Assembly: GCA_031281485.1 (NCBI GenBank)
Contig: JAITFI010000083.1
Coordinates: forward strand, 1 to 44,546
Source of the DNA: Chitinispirillales bacterium
Lineage (GTDB): Bacteria > Fibrobacterota > Chitinivibrionia > Chitinivibrionales > Chitinispirillaceae
Direction: 5' to 3'
DNA: 44,546 bases
The notes beneath the pieces are model-generated. The model worked only from the letters and a program-made list of their open reading frames with translations, did no database searches and was not told where the DNA came from. The position numbers and the translations under genes were made by a program. This document shows, piece by piece, positions 1 through 8,508 of this stretch. Position 1 is the first letter of the stretch. The number at the start of each line of letters is the position of its first letter.

Positions 1-165
1 AAAATCAACGTCAAAAGCGATGTTGACGTTGCCTTTGACGTTGACTGAAGTTCGGGGGTTTAGCCCCCGAACTATCTATGAAAGGGCGCGATTTATCGCG
101 CCCTTTCGTCTAAATATGAATTTGATTTTAAAGATTTTAATGATTTTAAAAGATTTTAAAGATAT
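1..165. repeat. Composite intergenic palindromic repeat (left edge)
   Basis: Two near-perfect hairpins sit side by side. The first is at 51-71, with arms TTCGGGGG and CCCCCGAA and a 5-nt loop. The second is at 80-107, with 13-nt arms GAAAGGGCGCGAT / ATCGCGCCCTTTC and a 2-nt loop. The second is followed by GTCTAAA and then an AT-rich run with repeated GATTTTAAA words (about 121-165). The same parts, in the opposite orientation, occur at 44266-44420, and a related copy lies near 29349-29456. Bases 1-50 contain repeated GTTGACGTT-like words. No gene is visible in this stretch. Confidence 0.8.
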
Positions 166-175
166 CGTATAAAAC

Positions 176-1609
176 TCACGGTACCGCATCAGGCACCTTA
201 TGTTTGACGACCGCCTTCTTCCACCTCCCCGACCTATACCAAAGCAAACTGATGCACATCGTAAAACTGAACCCTATCACGTACGAGACCCAAACGCCCT
301 TTATCCCCAAACTCGTGCGCGACAAAAGCGTCGCGAACGGTATTCTTATCCCCCAGACCGCTATCAGCGTGAAGATGAGCGTGGTGAACGTGTGCCCCGC
401 GCCGTTTATCACGCCGTTGGAGACGAACATCACCGCGAAGAACGATATGGCGGGGGCGGCTATCCTCAAGTAACTCCTGCCGATCTCTATCACCTCCGGG
501 TCAGGCTCCGACATGAACGGGGCCATAAGGATCTCCGGTATGGATAGGAATATTACGGCGAAAGATACTGTTATACAGGAGGTCATTATTATACCCCACT
601 TGAAGATGAGGGGGATTCTGTCGTAGCGCCCCGCCCCTATGTTCTGTCCGCTGATGGTGGAGACGGCGAGGCCTATCGACTGCGCCGGCAGAAAGGCCAC
701 CGCGTCTATGCGCCCGCCCACCCCGAAGGCCGCTATCGCCGCCGCGCCGAAGGAGTTCACTATGGAGGTGACGGCGGCTATCCCGAAAGATATCGACGTC
801 TGCTGTATAATGGACGGGAAGCCGATCTTAGCAATGAGTTTCGCGATTCCGGCGTCTATGGAGAAAAAGTTGACTCCGGTCGTGAGCGCGCCGCCTTTGC
901 GCCGCAGGTAGCCGACCAACAGCACCAGCCCGATTATCGGGCAGATGAGCGACGCCCACGCCGCGCCGTCCAACCCCATCTTGGGGAACGGGCCTATGCC
1001 GATGATCATCAGCGGGTCGAGTATGGCGTTGAGCGTCACGCCGACGAGCATGAAGTAGAGCGGCGTCTTGGTGTCCCCCACTCCGCGCAGGACGGAACTG
1101 ATGAGGAAGTGCATGAACATGACCGGCAGGCTCAGCAGCATGATTTTCAGGTACGACTCGGCAAGCGGGACGACCGTGTCGGGCGTTCCGAGGACGGCGA
1201 GTATCTTTTCGGCGGCGAGTATCCCGCCGACGGCGGAGACGACGCCGAGGATGATGGTGAGGCAGAACGACGTGCCGATGGTTTTGCTGAGCATGGCTTG
1301 GTTGCGCGCGCCGTAGAACTGCGAGACCAGCACCGTGGTGGCGATGGTGGCGCCGGCGGCGACGCCTATGAATATGAACATAACCGGGAAACTGACCGCC
1401 ACCGCGCCGATGGCCTCCTTGCCCACGTAGCGCCCTATCCAGATGGCGTCGACGAGGCTGTAACTCGTGCCGAGGAGGTTGGCGAGGAGCATGGGCACGG
1501 CGAGGCTGATGAGGTGCCGGGGGACGCTGCCCTCGGTCAAGTCCTTGCCGAATCTTTTGGGCTTCGGGGTCGCGTCCGCGTTTACGTTTGTGTTTGCGTT
1601 TTCGTCCAT
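176..1609 (-). CDS. MATE family efflux transporter
   Basis: This 477-aa protein has the length and about 12 hydrophobic segments of the MATE multidrug/Na+(H+)-coupled exporters. Its N-terminal half contains the typical start LANLLGTSYSLVDAIWIGRY, and the internal pseudo-repeat begins around residue 250 (IGFPSIIQQTSISFG), as expected from the two-bundle fold. It should sit in the inner membrane and export small organic compounds; the substrate cannot be read from sequence. The first about 30 residues are polar and Asn/Lys-rich, a cytoplasmic tail. The ATG at 1609 has only a weak upstream AAGGG. It stands alone, with no regulator beside it. Confidence 0.9.
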   Translation of the reverse strand: MDENANTNVNADATPKPKRFGKDLTEGSVPRHLISLAVPMLLANLLGTSYSLVDAIWIGRYVGKEAIGAVAVSFPVMFIFIGVAAGATIATTVLVSQFYGARNQAMLSKTIGTSFCLTIILGVVSAVGGILAAEKILAVLGTPDTVVPLAESYLKIMLLSLPVMFMHFLISSVLRGVGDTKTPLYFMLVGVTLNAILDPLMIIGIGPFPKMGLDGAAWASLICPIIGLVLLVGYLRRKGGALTTGVNFFSIDAGIAKLIAKIGFPSIIQQTSISFGIAAVTSIVNSFGAAAIAAFGVGGRIDAVAFLPAQSIGLAVSTISGQNIGAGRYDRIPLIFKWGIIMTSCITVSFAVIFLSIPEILMAPFMSEPDPEVIEIGRSYLRIAAPAISFFAVMFVSNGVINGAGHTFTTLIFTLIAVWGIRIPFATLLSRTSLGIKGVWVSYVIGFSFTMCISLLWYRSGRWKKAVVKHKVPDAVP

Positions 1610-1735
1610 TATATTTGGCAGCCCTTACGGCGATAGTGGCGCAAGACCGCTAAATCGCCGAGTTACCAAATATAATAAATGGCGGGAGTATTTAGCAAGT
1701 ATAACCGGTGAATTTCATTGTATAAACGCGCGGAC

Positions 1736-1803
1736 GGCCGTAGGTCGCCCCTACAGCCGGATTGCAGACGCGTCGACATTGCAGGGGCGAACTGTGTTCG
1801 CCC
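1736..1803. repeat. Pair of short interspersed palindromes
   Basis: Two imperfect hairpins lie 26 nt apart in the gap upstream of the MATE gene. At 1736-1758, GGC-GTAGG pairs with CCTAC-GCC. At 1785-1803, GGGCGAAC and GTTCGCCC flank a 3-nt loop. Such GGGGCGA...TCGCCC palindromes resemble widespread bacterial intergenic repeats, and a related one is at 33656-33676. Confidence 0.65.
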
Positions 1804-1827
1804 GTGTTTTCGGTTTGCGTGCGGAAA

Positions 1828-2007
1828 TCAACCGTAAAGATCAATGTTTTCGCCCTTGCCTATCTCGAGGCCCTTGACCGCGACTTCGAGACCGACTTTG
1901 AGCATCTTCTCGGCCAATTCGGTCATCTTGGCGCTGGGGTCTATGACAGCGCGGCTGACCGGGTCGGGCATTCGGGTTGACCCCAACGCCATAGATAGTA
2001 TGTCCAT
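1828..2007 (-). CDS. Small hypothetical protein (59 aa)
   Basis: The likely start is the ATG at 2007, which gives a 59-aa protein beginning MDILSMALGSTRMPD. It is preceded at good spacing by a strong ribosome site (GGGAGG), whereas the longer upstream reading into AT-rich DNA has none. The protein is predicted to be a short amphipathic helix (KMTELAEKMLKVGLEVAVKGLE) with a polar tail. It has no Cys, signal peptide or membrane segment. The N-terminal MDI and single helix loosely recall YjfB-type small motility-associated proteins, but the match is too weak for a name. It is monocistronic and divergent from the secreted protein at 2216. Confidence 0.55.
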   Translation of the reverse strand: MDILSMALGSTRMPDPVSRAVIDPSAKMTELAEKMLKVGLEVAVKGLEIGKGENIDLYG

Positions 2008-2156
2008 ACAGCCTCCCTTGTTTGTTGATTTTGCCTGATTTTGGGTAATCCTTTTACTTTTATCGGTTAATTCCGAGAAACCTTTAGCTATTTTATTAAT
2101 TTTGTATAGAAAAGAAAGATTTTTATTTTTTAAGATTTTATTTGCGTTAATCACTA

Positions 2157-2185
2157 TTGATAACTATATTATTAGGTTATGTAAT
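2157..2185 (+). promoter_or_regulatory. Candidate promoter for the Pro/Ala-rich secreted protein
   Basis: TTGATA (2157-2162) and TGTAAT (2180-2185) are separated by 17 nt in an AT-rich stretch, leaving a leader of about 25 nt before the ATG at 2216. This is sigma70-like by inspection only; the promoter consensus of this organism is unknown. Confidence 0.35.
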
Positions 2186-2215
2186 TGATTCACACTCTAA
2201 AGAAAGGATTTGTTT

Positions 2216-3079
2216 ATGAACAAAGTACTTGCCTCAGCCGTCGTCACGGCCGCAGTTCTTGTCTCACAGGCGTTCGCCGACACCATCACCAAGAATGACG
2301 GTCAAATCTTGGACAAAGTCACCGTCACAAAGATCGGCATCCGTGAAATCGAGTATACGACCGATAAGAGAAAAAAGGTGGTCTACGCCGTCAACAAAGC
2401 GGATGTGGCACAAATCAAGTTCAAAGACGGCTCGATTGAGGCGTTCCCGGTCAAAGAAAGACGCGGCGGCAAATATGGGAAGCCTCATTGGGGCAAAGGG
2501 CCGGGCCCCGGAGGGGAATTCAAGGGCCGCCCGGAGTTTGCCGATTATCCCGAACGCGACGCTCCGATCCCGCCTCAAGGCCACGCGGTAACGCCGCCGC
2601 CTCCACCGCCGCAACCTCAAGGCCACGCGGTAACGCCGCCGCCACCACCGCCGCAGCCTCAAGGAGGCCACGCGGTAACACCGCAGCCGCAAGGTCACGC
2701 GGTAACGCCGCCGCCGGCTCCAGCTCCGGCTCCGGCACAACCGGCGGCGCAGCCCGCTAAGACGCAACCGGTAGCGGCCCCGGCTCCGCAACCGGCTCCG
2801 GCGGCTCCGGCACAACCGGCGGCGCAGCCCGCCAAGACGCAACCGGCAGCGGCCCCGGCTCCGCAACCGGCTCCGGCGGCTCAACCGGCGGCTCCGGCCC
2901 AACCGGCGGCGCAACCCGCAAAGACGCAACCGGCGGCAACTCCGGCTCCGCAACCGGCTCCGGCGGCTCCGGCCCAACCGGCGGCGCAGCCCGCAAAGAC
3001 GCAACCGGCGGCGGCTCCGGCTCAACCGGCTCCGGCTCAACCGGCTCCGGCTCAGCCGGCAGCGCAGCCCGCTAAGTAA
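2216..3079 (+). CDS. Secreted protein with small N-terminal domain and long Pro/Ala/Gln repeat tail
   Basis: The ATG at 2216 (287 aa) is favoured over a TTG six bases upstream because AGAAAGGA sits 7 nt before it. Residues 1-22 form a signal peptide ending AFA. Residues about 23-85 (DTITKNDGQILDKVTVTKI...) resemble the small beta-rich 'nucleic-acid-independent' secreted domain common in Bacteroidetes and Fibrobacteres, typically written DxIxxxDGxxxxxKVxxI. Residues about 120-165 carry repeats of QPQGHAVTPPPPPP, and the rest is repeated APAQPAAQPAKTQP units, an extended, wall-spanning or adhesive-looking tail. No anchor or sorting motif follows. A function cannot be named. A hairpin terminator lies just downstream. 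Confidence 0.8.
   Translation: MNKVLASAVVTAAVLVSQAFADTITKNDGQILDKVTVTKIGIREIEYTTDKRKKVVYAVNKADVAQIKFKDGSIEAFPVKERRGGKYGKPHWGKGPGPGGEFKGRPEFADYPERDAPIPPQGHAVTPPPPPPQPQGHAVTPPPPPPQPQGGHAVTPQPQGHAVTPPPAPAPAPAQPAAQPAKTQPVAAPAPQPAPAAPAQPAAQPAKTQPAAAPAPQPAPAAQPAAPAQPAAQPAKTQPAATPAPQPAPAAPAQPAAQPAKTQPAAAPAQPAPAQPAPAQPAAQPAK
2575..3066 (+). repeat. In-gene low-complexity repeats coding Pro/Ala-rich tail
   Basis: Two tandem families lie inside the gene at 2216. About 2575-2710 has repeats of CAAGG(C/T)CACGCGGTAAC with Pro-rich linkers. About 2730-3066 has at least four copies of CCGGCGGCGCAGCCCGC(T/C/A)AAGACGCAACC. Copies are nearly identical at DNA level, so the tail is likely to vary in length between strains and to be vulnerable to assembly collapse. 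Confidence 0.8.
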
Positions 3080-3088
3080 AACGCGGAG

Positions 3089-3125
3089 GATAACGCTCCG
3101 AAACTATGGGCGTTATCTTCTTTTG
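3089..3125. terminator. Hairpin terminator, probably bidirectional
   Basis: GATAACGC (3089-3096) pairs with GCGTTATC (3110-3117) around a 13-nt loop, followed by TTCTTTT. It lies 10 nt after the stop of the secreted protein and 41 nt beyond the 3' end of the converging FmdB gene, so it may serve both. Confidence 0.55.
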
Positions 3126-3165
3126 GATTTTGCGATTGTTGTAAGATTTATCGAGGAAATTGACA

Positions 3166-3465
3166 TCAATCTTTCGGCGGCGGGGACGACGAAGCCCCGC
3201 CGCTTTTTGTTTCCCCGGAAGAAGCGCCCGAAGACGGCGGCGCGGCCCCGTCCGATTTAGCGGCTTTCTTGTAGGACTCCGATCGGTAATCCGTGCTATA
3301 GAATCCACTGCCTTTAAAGATAAACCCGGCCCCCGGCGAAAAACGCCTCTTGGCCTCCCCGCCGCAACCCTCTTTTGGGCAAATCGCTACGGGAGGAGCG
3401 GTTATGCTCTGAAACTCGTCGAATATATTCCCGCACTTCAAACATTCGTACTCGTATGTCGGCAT
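3166..3465 (-). CDS. FmdB-type zinc ribbon protein
   Basis: This 99-aa protein starts MPTYEYECLKCGNIFDEFQS, the hallmark of the FmdB putative regulatory family. Its Cys pairs ECLKC and CPKEGC form a zinc ribbon in the first about 45 residues. The linker (KGSGFYSTDYRS) is also typical of the family, and the tail is Ser/Gly/Pro-rich. Family members are cytoplasmic, often linked to amide or sulfur metabolism by neighbourhood, but have no proven biochemistry. It lies about 40 nt downstream of the PBP1A gene on the same strand, so the two may be co-transcribed. Confidence 0.9.
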   Translation of the reverse strand: MPTYEYECLKCGNIFDEFQSITAPPVAICPKEGCGGEAKRRFSPGAGFIFKGSGFYSTDYRSESYKKAAKSDGAAPPSSGASSGETKSGGASSSPPPKD

Positions 3466-3504
3466 GTTAATTGAGATCCTTGCTTTGTGTAAAATCTTTT
3501 AAAG

Positions 3505-5898
3505 TCAAAACATAAACGACGGCTTCTTGGCCGGCTGACTACCACCGCTGCCGTTACCGCCTGTATTCGTACCGCCCCCTCCCCCTGCCCCGCCGCCCGC
3601 CGCGCCGCGCCTTGACGGGCCGAAGATGTCCATCTCGTCGCCGCTGCGCAGACCCCTCGCTATTCCGTGCACGTTGCAGGAGTCTACCATAGTCTCGTAC
3701 TTGAAGTACTCCACTTTCTGCTTGGGGCACGAGTTCTTGGCCAATCCGAAGGACTGCGCGCAAATCATCAGGGCTTTTATACCCATGGGGCGCGAGAACT
3801 CCTGTCTCGGGAGGTCTTTGTGGAGCTCCTTCATGGCGTCCACCCAGACGGGGACCGCGGCGGCGGAGCCGGTCACGCCGTGGCCCATCGACCTCCGCTC
3901 GTCTATGCCGGTCCACACGCCGGTGGTTATCTGCGGGGTGAAGCCTATGAACCACGCGTCGGAGTACTCGTTGGTCGTGCCGGTCTTGCCGCCCGCCGAC
4001 CTGCGGAAGCCGAGGCCCGGTATGGACGCCGCCGTGCCGCAGCATACCACGCTGCCGAGCATCGACGTCATCAAAAAGGCGGTCGGCGGCGATATGACCT
4101 GATGCTCCTTGACCATCGTTTTCTCCAAAATCCTACCGTTTTTGTCGGTTATCCTATTTATGAAGTATGGCTCGGCCCGTATGCCGCGGTTGGGGAAGGC
4201 CGAGTAGGCGGAGATGATCTCCATTGGAATCACTTCGCAGGAACCTATGGCCAGCGACGGAACCGGGCTGAGCTTCTGCTTTATGCCCATCTGAGCGGCG
4301 TAATCGACGACAATCTGACCGCCGACACGGGTAAATACTTGTATGGCTACGAGGTTATTGGACTTCGCGAGCGCGTCGCGGACGCTCATCGGCCCGAGGA
4401 ACTTGCGATCATAGTTTTCGGGGCGCCACTCGCCGTCCGGCGTTACGAGGGTGATCGGCTGGTCCAATATCACGGTGGCTGGATTGATGCCGTTGTCCAT
4501 GGCGGCGGTGTAGACGAAGGGTTTGAAGAGCGATCCGGGCTGCCGCCTCGCCTGCGTGGCGCGGTTGAACTTGCTCTCTTGGAAGTCGCGGCCGCCTACC
4601 AGCGTAAGGATGGCGCCGGTGGCCGATTCGAGAGAGACCACCGCTATCTGCGCCTTCCGGTATTTGAGGGTGTCGTGCAGAAGCGCGTATTCGGCGGCGT
4701 TTGCGGCGTAGATCGAGTCGAAGTTGTCTATGTAGGTTTGGCGCGGAATGCCCAATTTGCGTTCTGCGCCGAAACCGTCTATGAACATGCGGTTGAGCCG
4801 CTTTTGCAACGAGACTACCGCGCGCGTGGCGCTCTTCTCGGTGGAGTCCTGAGCGGCCGGGTCGAGCGTGGTGTAAATGTTGAGCCCGCCGTTGTAGAGC
4901 AACTCGTCGCCGTATTTGTCGGAGACGTACTTGCGGACCATCTCCATGAAGTACGGCGCCACTGGCGGGCGGTATATCTTGGGATTGGCGACCACAGGTT
5001 CGTCGGCGACCGCTTTGTATGCGTCGGAACTGATGAACTTGGCGGCGACCATCGCCTTCAACACGGAGTTGCGGCGAGCGGTGGTACGCTCGACGTTGTC
5101 GGGCTTGTCGGGCCTGTGGTGCTCCGGCAGCTGGATGGTTCCGGCGAGCACCGCGCACTCGTTCAGGTTGAGATCGGCCACATTCTTGCTGTAATAGTGT
5201 TCGGCGGCGGCCTGCATCCCGTAGACGCCGGCGCCGAGGTAGACTTGGTTGAGGTAGAGCTCCATTATCTCGCGCTTGGTATAGCTGCGCTCGAGCTGCA
5301 CGGCGGTGAGCACCTCGCGTATTTTACGTATGAACGTCTTGTCGGAGGAGAGGTAGAGGTTGCGGGCGAGCTGCTGGGTGATGGTGGAGGCGCCTTGAGC
5401 CTTCTTCCCGCGGGCGAGGTTGACGAACACCGCGCTGATATTGCGCACCATGTCGATCCCCCAGTGGCCGTAGAATTTGCGGTCTTCGGTGGCTATGACG
5501 GCGTTCTGAAGCTCGACGGGGATCTTATCCAAAGGCACCCAGAAGCGCCTCTCCACGCTGAACTCGTGGATGGGCTTGCCATCCTTGTCGAGCACCTTGG
5601 AGACTACCGACTGCTCTATATTTTGGAGCTGCGTGTGCATCGGGAGCGTCTCGTAGAGCCGGTAGATGAAGATGGCGCAGGCCGCGAGGCCGAAAGCGAC
5701 CGCCGGAACAATAATCAGTATTAATATGAATATGGGGAGGCCTTTGATCTTTGCCGGCGCGGACGCGGGCGCCTGTACGGGCGCTGGCTCCGGCGCGGAC
5801 GCCGGAGGGCTTTCGGAGGGGCCGGTGGCTATGAAACCAAAGTTTTTAGAGCCGTTGCTGTTGTTTTTTTTATGTTTTGGCATAGTATCAATAATCAT
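3505..5898 (-). CDS. Penicillin-binding protein 1A (bifunctional transglycosylase/transpeptidase)
   Basis: This 797-aa class A PBP polymerises and cross-links peptidoglycan in the periplasm. A polar, Pro-rich cytoplasmic tail precedes one membrane segment (about 52-78). The GT51 domain shows EDRKFYGHWGID and GASTITQQLARNLYL, including the catalytic Glu. The transpeptidase domain shows the active-site Ser in PGSLFK, then SNN and KTGTTNEYSDAWFIGFTP. All key motifs are intact, so it should be active. The C-terminus is Gly-rich (GGAGGGGGTNTGGNGSGG), which is unusual. The ATG at 5898 is chosen because AAGGG lies 9 nt upstream; the in-frame ATG at 5883 has no ribosome site. The stop codon lies inside an AT-rich repeat word (see findings). 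Confidence 0.95.
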   Translation of the reverse strand: MIIDTMPKHKKNNSNGSKNFGFIATGPSESPPASAPEPAPVQAPASAPAKIKGLPIFILILIIVPAVAFGLAACAIFIYRLYETLPMHTQLQNIEQSVVSKVLDKDGKPIHEFSVERRFWVPLDKIPVELQNAVIATEDRKFYGHWGIDMVRNISAVFVNLARGKKAQGASTITQQLARNLYLSSDKTFIRKIREVLTAVQLERSYTKREIMELYLNQVYLGAGVYGMQAAAEHYYSKNVADLNLNECAVLAGTIQLPEHHRPDKPDNVERTTARRNSVLKAMVAAKFISSDAYKAVADEPVVANPKIYRPPVAPYFMEMVRKYVSDKYGDELLYNGGLNIYTTLDPAAQDSTEKSATRAVVSLQKRLNRMFIDGFGAERKLGIPRQTYIDNFDSIYAANAAEYALLHDTLKYRKAQIAVVSLESATGAILTLVGGRDFQESKFNRATQARRQPGSLFKPFVYTAAMDNGINPATVILDQPITLVTPDGEWRPENYDRKFLGPMSVRDALAKSNNLVAIQVFTRVGGQIVVDYAAQMGIKQKLSPVPSLAIGSCEVIPMEIISAYSAFPNRGIRAEPYFINRITDKNGRILEKTMVKEHQVISPPTAFLMTSMLGSVVCCGTAASIPGLGFRRSAGGKTGTTNEYSDAWFIGFTPQITTGVWTGIDERRSMGHGVTGSAAAVPVWVDAMKELHKDLPRQEFSRPMGIKALMICAQSFGLAKNSCPKQKVEYFKYETMVDSCNVHGIARGLRSGDEMDIFGPSRRGAAGGGAGGGGGTNTGGNGSGGSQPAKKPSFMF

Positions 5899-5903
5899 AA
5901 CAG

Positions 5904-5942
5904 AAAGCCCTTAATGACGTAATATCCGTCAAAAAGGGCTTT
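5904..5942 (-). promoter_or_regulatory. Long hairpin between tRNA-Ala and PBP1A, containing the PBP1A ribosome site
   Basis: AAAGCCCTT (5904-5912) pairs with AAGGGCTTT (5934-5942), and inside it GACG pairs with CGTC. Read on the minus strand it follows the tRNA gene and ends 6 nt before the PBP1A ATG. It could terminate the tRNA transcript. Its 3' arm also contains the only AAGGG usable as a ribosome site for PBP1A. Confidence 0.6.
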
Positions 5943-5959
5943 ATTTTGATATAAAATAG

Positions 5960-6032
5960 TGGAGCTGAGGGGGATCGAACCCCTGGCCTCGACATTGCGA
6001 ACGTCGCGCTCTCCCAGCTGAGCTACAGCCCC
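5960..6032 (-). tRNA. tRNA-Ala (anticodon CGC)
   Basis: A full cloverleaf folds from this 73-nt stretch on the minus strand. The 7-bp acceptor stem includes a G3-U70 wobble pair, the classic alanine identity element. The D-arm has GCTC/GAGC. The anticodon stem CGACG/TGTCG carries the loop TTCGCAA, so the anticodon is CGC, reading GCG. The T-arm AGGGG-TTCGATC-CCCCT is regular. The discriminator base is A. The CCA end is not encoded (next bases CTAT), so it must be added enzymatically. Confidence 0.97.
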
Positions 6033-6144
6033 GGTTTCTGTCACGATCAAATCCGTGAATCAATAAAATAATATACGGAACGGCGCGGCGCAAACATTTT
6101 TTGCAGATTTTTTATCCGGCAGCTATAATTAGATTTTAATATTT

Positions 6145-6172
6145 TTGACTATACGCCATTGTATTATATTAT
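6145..6172 (+). promoter_or_regulatory. Candidate sigma70-type promoter
   Basis: TTGACT (6145-6150) and TATTAT (6167-6172) are 16 nt apart, about 65 nt before the ATG at 6238. The same TTGACT-16-TATATT layout is seen before hisH, which supports both calls slightly. Confidence 0.45.
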
Positions 6173-6237
6173 TTTTAGAAATTCCGGTATCAGGTACGTT
6201 TAATAAAAATACCTGTTTTGATAAGGATGACAAAAAA

Positions 6238-6468
6238 ATGTCTTACATCGGCATCGGCTACTCCGGCGAGAAGAAGGATTTCCTGACCGACCTTGTCAGA
6301 GCGAACAAGGCTTGGCTGAAGGGCGACAGGAACCCGCGCTTCTTCGGGGACTCGTTTCTCGTGATGTACGACTCCAACACCGCCCGCGAGTTCGCCAAGA
6401 AGTGCCTGAACGCCGACAGCGACGGCGGTATCGTCGTTTACCACATGGAACGTTCGATCAAGGGATAA
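6238..6468 (+). CDS. Small hypothetical protein (76 aa)
   Basis: The ATG at 6238 is chosen because AAGGA lies 10 nt upstream and a promoter-like pair sits about 65 nt before it; the open frame continues further up through AT-rich DNA. The 76-aa product begins MSYIGIGYSGEKKDFLTDLV and is a compact soluble alpha/beta-looking protein (NPRFFGDSFLVMYDS, GGIVVYHMERSIKG). It has no Cys, signal or membrane segment. I do not recognise the family. It is only 3 nt from the next gene, so it is very likely co-translated with the toroid-like protein and may act with it. Confidence 0.7.
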   Translation: MSYIGIGYSGEKKDFLTDLVRANKAWLKGDRNPRFFGDSFLVMYDSNTAREFAKKCLNADSDGGIVVYHMERSIKG

Positions 6469-6471
6469 TAA

Positions 6472-8508
6472 ATGCTGCAATTCTCCGAAAAACTCGAACC
6501 TGTAAAGATACTGCAACTGCTCTCCAAGAGCTTGCCATACTACCTCGATTCATGGCACGACATAGACGAGCGCAAGGGGCTTTTCGGCAGCGTGGAGCCA
6601 AAGGGGTTCAACATGCGCGCCGCGGGGCTGTCGTCGCCTGTCATAGAGTACGTGGTACGGCCGCACATAAATATCCTTTGCGTTCTCAGCGGCTACGTCT
6701 ACCTTAATCAGTACGGGATAGCCGGTCAGGTAATCGGGCGGTTCGACCTCATAGACAGGTTGCACAAGGGGCTTGCGTGGGTCTGCGCCTGCCACGTTAC
6801 CGGCGACACGGACGTGGCGGCTTTCCTAGAGCGTATGCGGTGGGGAGAGAATTGGCACAGCGGTTTGTGGGCCTCCATGCTCGGCGTGATCGCGGTGCTT
6901 GCCGAGCCGGTGCTTGAAGAGGGCGAGCAGGCGCGCATCCGCGAGATTATCGCCCACGAAGCCGACCGCTTTATCGGCGTCACCCCGCCGTCCGGCGGCG
7001 GCAACGACTCCCGCGCCGACGACAACGCCCAAGACGCCATGCTCTTGGCTTGGGCGATAAACCTATGCCCGAACCACCCGCACAACCCGGAGTGGGAGGA
7101 GGCGCTTAAGACTTGGGCGGTGAACATAGGCTCGAGCGTCCACGACGGCGCCGACCACAGCGAGTACTTCGGCGCGTCCGTGGCGAAGGCGGTGACCACC
7201 TGCAACCTACATCCCGACTTCACGGCGGAGGAGCACGGCTTTTTCCACCCGAACGCCCTCTCTTACGGTACTTGGATCGCCCTCGCCACGGCCGCCTACG
7301 CTTTCCAACGGCGCAACCCGCCGCCGTACCTCTCTCGCAAAAGCCACCAGCAGGTCTTCGACATACTCGTGCGCTTCTGCCTGCCGAGCGGTATGCTCTT
7401 CGCGCCCGGCGGGCACGACATGCCGCTGTTTATACCGCGCCCTATGGCCCTCGCCTGGGGTCACTGGAGCGGCGACCCGCGCGCCCCGCACATGACCGGC
7501 AAGCTCTTGGCGTGGATGGACGAACTGAGCGAGGCCAACACAAGCGAGCGCGTACCGTGGGTCTTGGGCTTCGACCCGACGCACGACGGTTGGGAATTGC
7601 TCTTACAGAGCCAAGTCGGCGCGGAGCTAACGATAATGGCCTGCATGCCATTCCCCAAGGAGCAGCGGACATTCTCCGCCGGCCAGTTGGAAAACGCCAT
7701 TGACACAAGGCAAATATACCCGTATATCGAGCTTTGCTACAGGAGAAACGTACGCTCCACCCGCAGCGTGGCGTGGAAAGCCATAGGCGGCCACCCGCTG
7801 ATAGGCCTCCACCTGCACTCCGGCCCGGAACTCTTGGCGACGTTCAAAGCCGCGCTCTTAGGAGTGCCGTCGGTGAGCGACCCCATCAAGTCCGCCCACA
7901 CCCTCTTCCACAACGACCGCTACCTACGCGACGGGTTCGACACAAGCGGGCGCATCGCCTACCTCAACGCGGAGGGTCGCAAGATACTAACCCGCGATAT
8001 CCGCGTCCTCACATGGGGCGAGGAGGGCGTCGTGGTACTTGACCAAATAAACGCCAACGCCGACCTGACGGTAAACGAGCAGTACCTCTCCCCCGTCTAC
8101 ATCGTAAACGACCGCTGGACGGCCGGGACGATAGACTTAGTGAGCGGTTCCTTCAAAGACACGATCCTCTTTGAGCAACGCAAATACAGGGAACTCCCCT
8201 GCCCCGCCTTCTGGGCGAACATAAACAACCAGCTGCTCTACCAATTCGTATGGGGGCGCAACAAGGGTTTGTACTACCTGCCCGGCGGTGAGCGCAACGC
8301 GCCGCCCTACTGGAAAAACTGCCGCTTGGACATGCTTGCCACGCACGTGGACGCGGCGCCGGTAAAACGCGGCGAGGCGGTGTACAAATCGGGCTTCTAC
8401 ATCGGCGGCGGCAAGGGGCCGAAGCTGTTCAAGACCACGGGAACGCCCGGAGAGTTCTTTAAGGGGCTTGTGGTCATGGACGGGAAAATCACCGTGGGGT
8501 TGGATTGA
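6472..8508 (+). CDS. Alpha/alpha-toroid, heparinase II/III-like protein of unknown activity
   Basis: This 678-aa cytoplasmic-looking protein has no signal peptide. Residues about 1-370 are rich in helical repeats with conserved aromatic/Asn/Asp blocks: ENWHSGLWASML, RADDNAQDAMLLAWAINLCP, and LHPDFTAEEHGFFHPNALSY. This pattern is what I know from (alpha/alpha)-toroid proteins related to heparinase II/III-type polysaccharide lyases. Residues about 400-660 look beta-rich, as in the lyase C-terminal sandwich. No catalytic residues can be assigned with confidence, so lyase activity is a guess, and lack of a signal peptide would mean oligosaccharide substrates in the cytoplasm. AAGGGA lies just before the ATG. 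It overlaps the next gene by 4 nt. Confidence 0.7.
   Translation: MLQFSEKLEPVKILQLLSKSLPYYLDSWHDIDERKGLFGSVEPKGFNMRAAGLSSPVIEYVVRPHINILCVLSGYVYLNQYGIAGQVIGRFDLIDRLHKGLAWVCACHVTGDTDVAAFLERMRWGENWHSGLWASMLGVIAVLAEPVLEEGEQARIREIIAHEADRFIGVTPPSGGGNDSRADDNAQDAMLLAWAINLCPNHPHNPEWEEALKTWAVNIGSSVHDGADHSEYFGASVAKAVTTCNLHPDFTAEEHGFFHPNALSYGTWIALATAAYAFQRRNPPPYLSRKSHQQVFDILVRFCLPSGMLFAPGGHDMPLFIPRPMALAWGHWSGDPRAPHMTGKLLAWMDELSEANTSERVPWVLGFDPTHDGWELLLQSQVGAELTIMACMPFPKEQRTFSAGQLENAIDTRQIYPYIELCYRRNVRSTRSVAWKAIGGHPLIGLHLHSGPELLATFKAALLGVPSVSDPIKSAHTLFHNDRYLRDGFDTSGRIAYLNAEGRKILTRDIRVLTWGEEGVVVLDQINANADLTVNEQYLSPVYIVNDRWTAGTIDLVSGSFKDTILFEQRKYRELPCPAFWANINNQLLYQFVWGRNKGLYYLPGGERNAPPYWKNCRLDMLATHVDAAPVKRGEAVYKSGFYIGGGKGPKLFKTTGTPGEFFKGLVVMDGKITVGLD

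Noticed and set aside
2264-3040. 258-aa minus-strand Arg/Leu-rich frame (LRRRLGRSRR repeats)
   Set aside because: It is the reverse reading of the Pro/Ala repeat tail of the secreted protein.
3667-5724. 685-aa open frame antisense to PBP1A
   Set aside because: It is a shadow of the GC-rich PBP1A gene; it is rich in Gly/Val/Arg/His, lacks domains, and PBP1A motifs are complete on the other strand.
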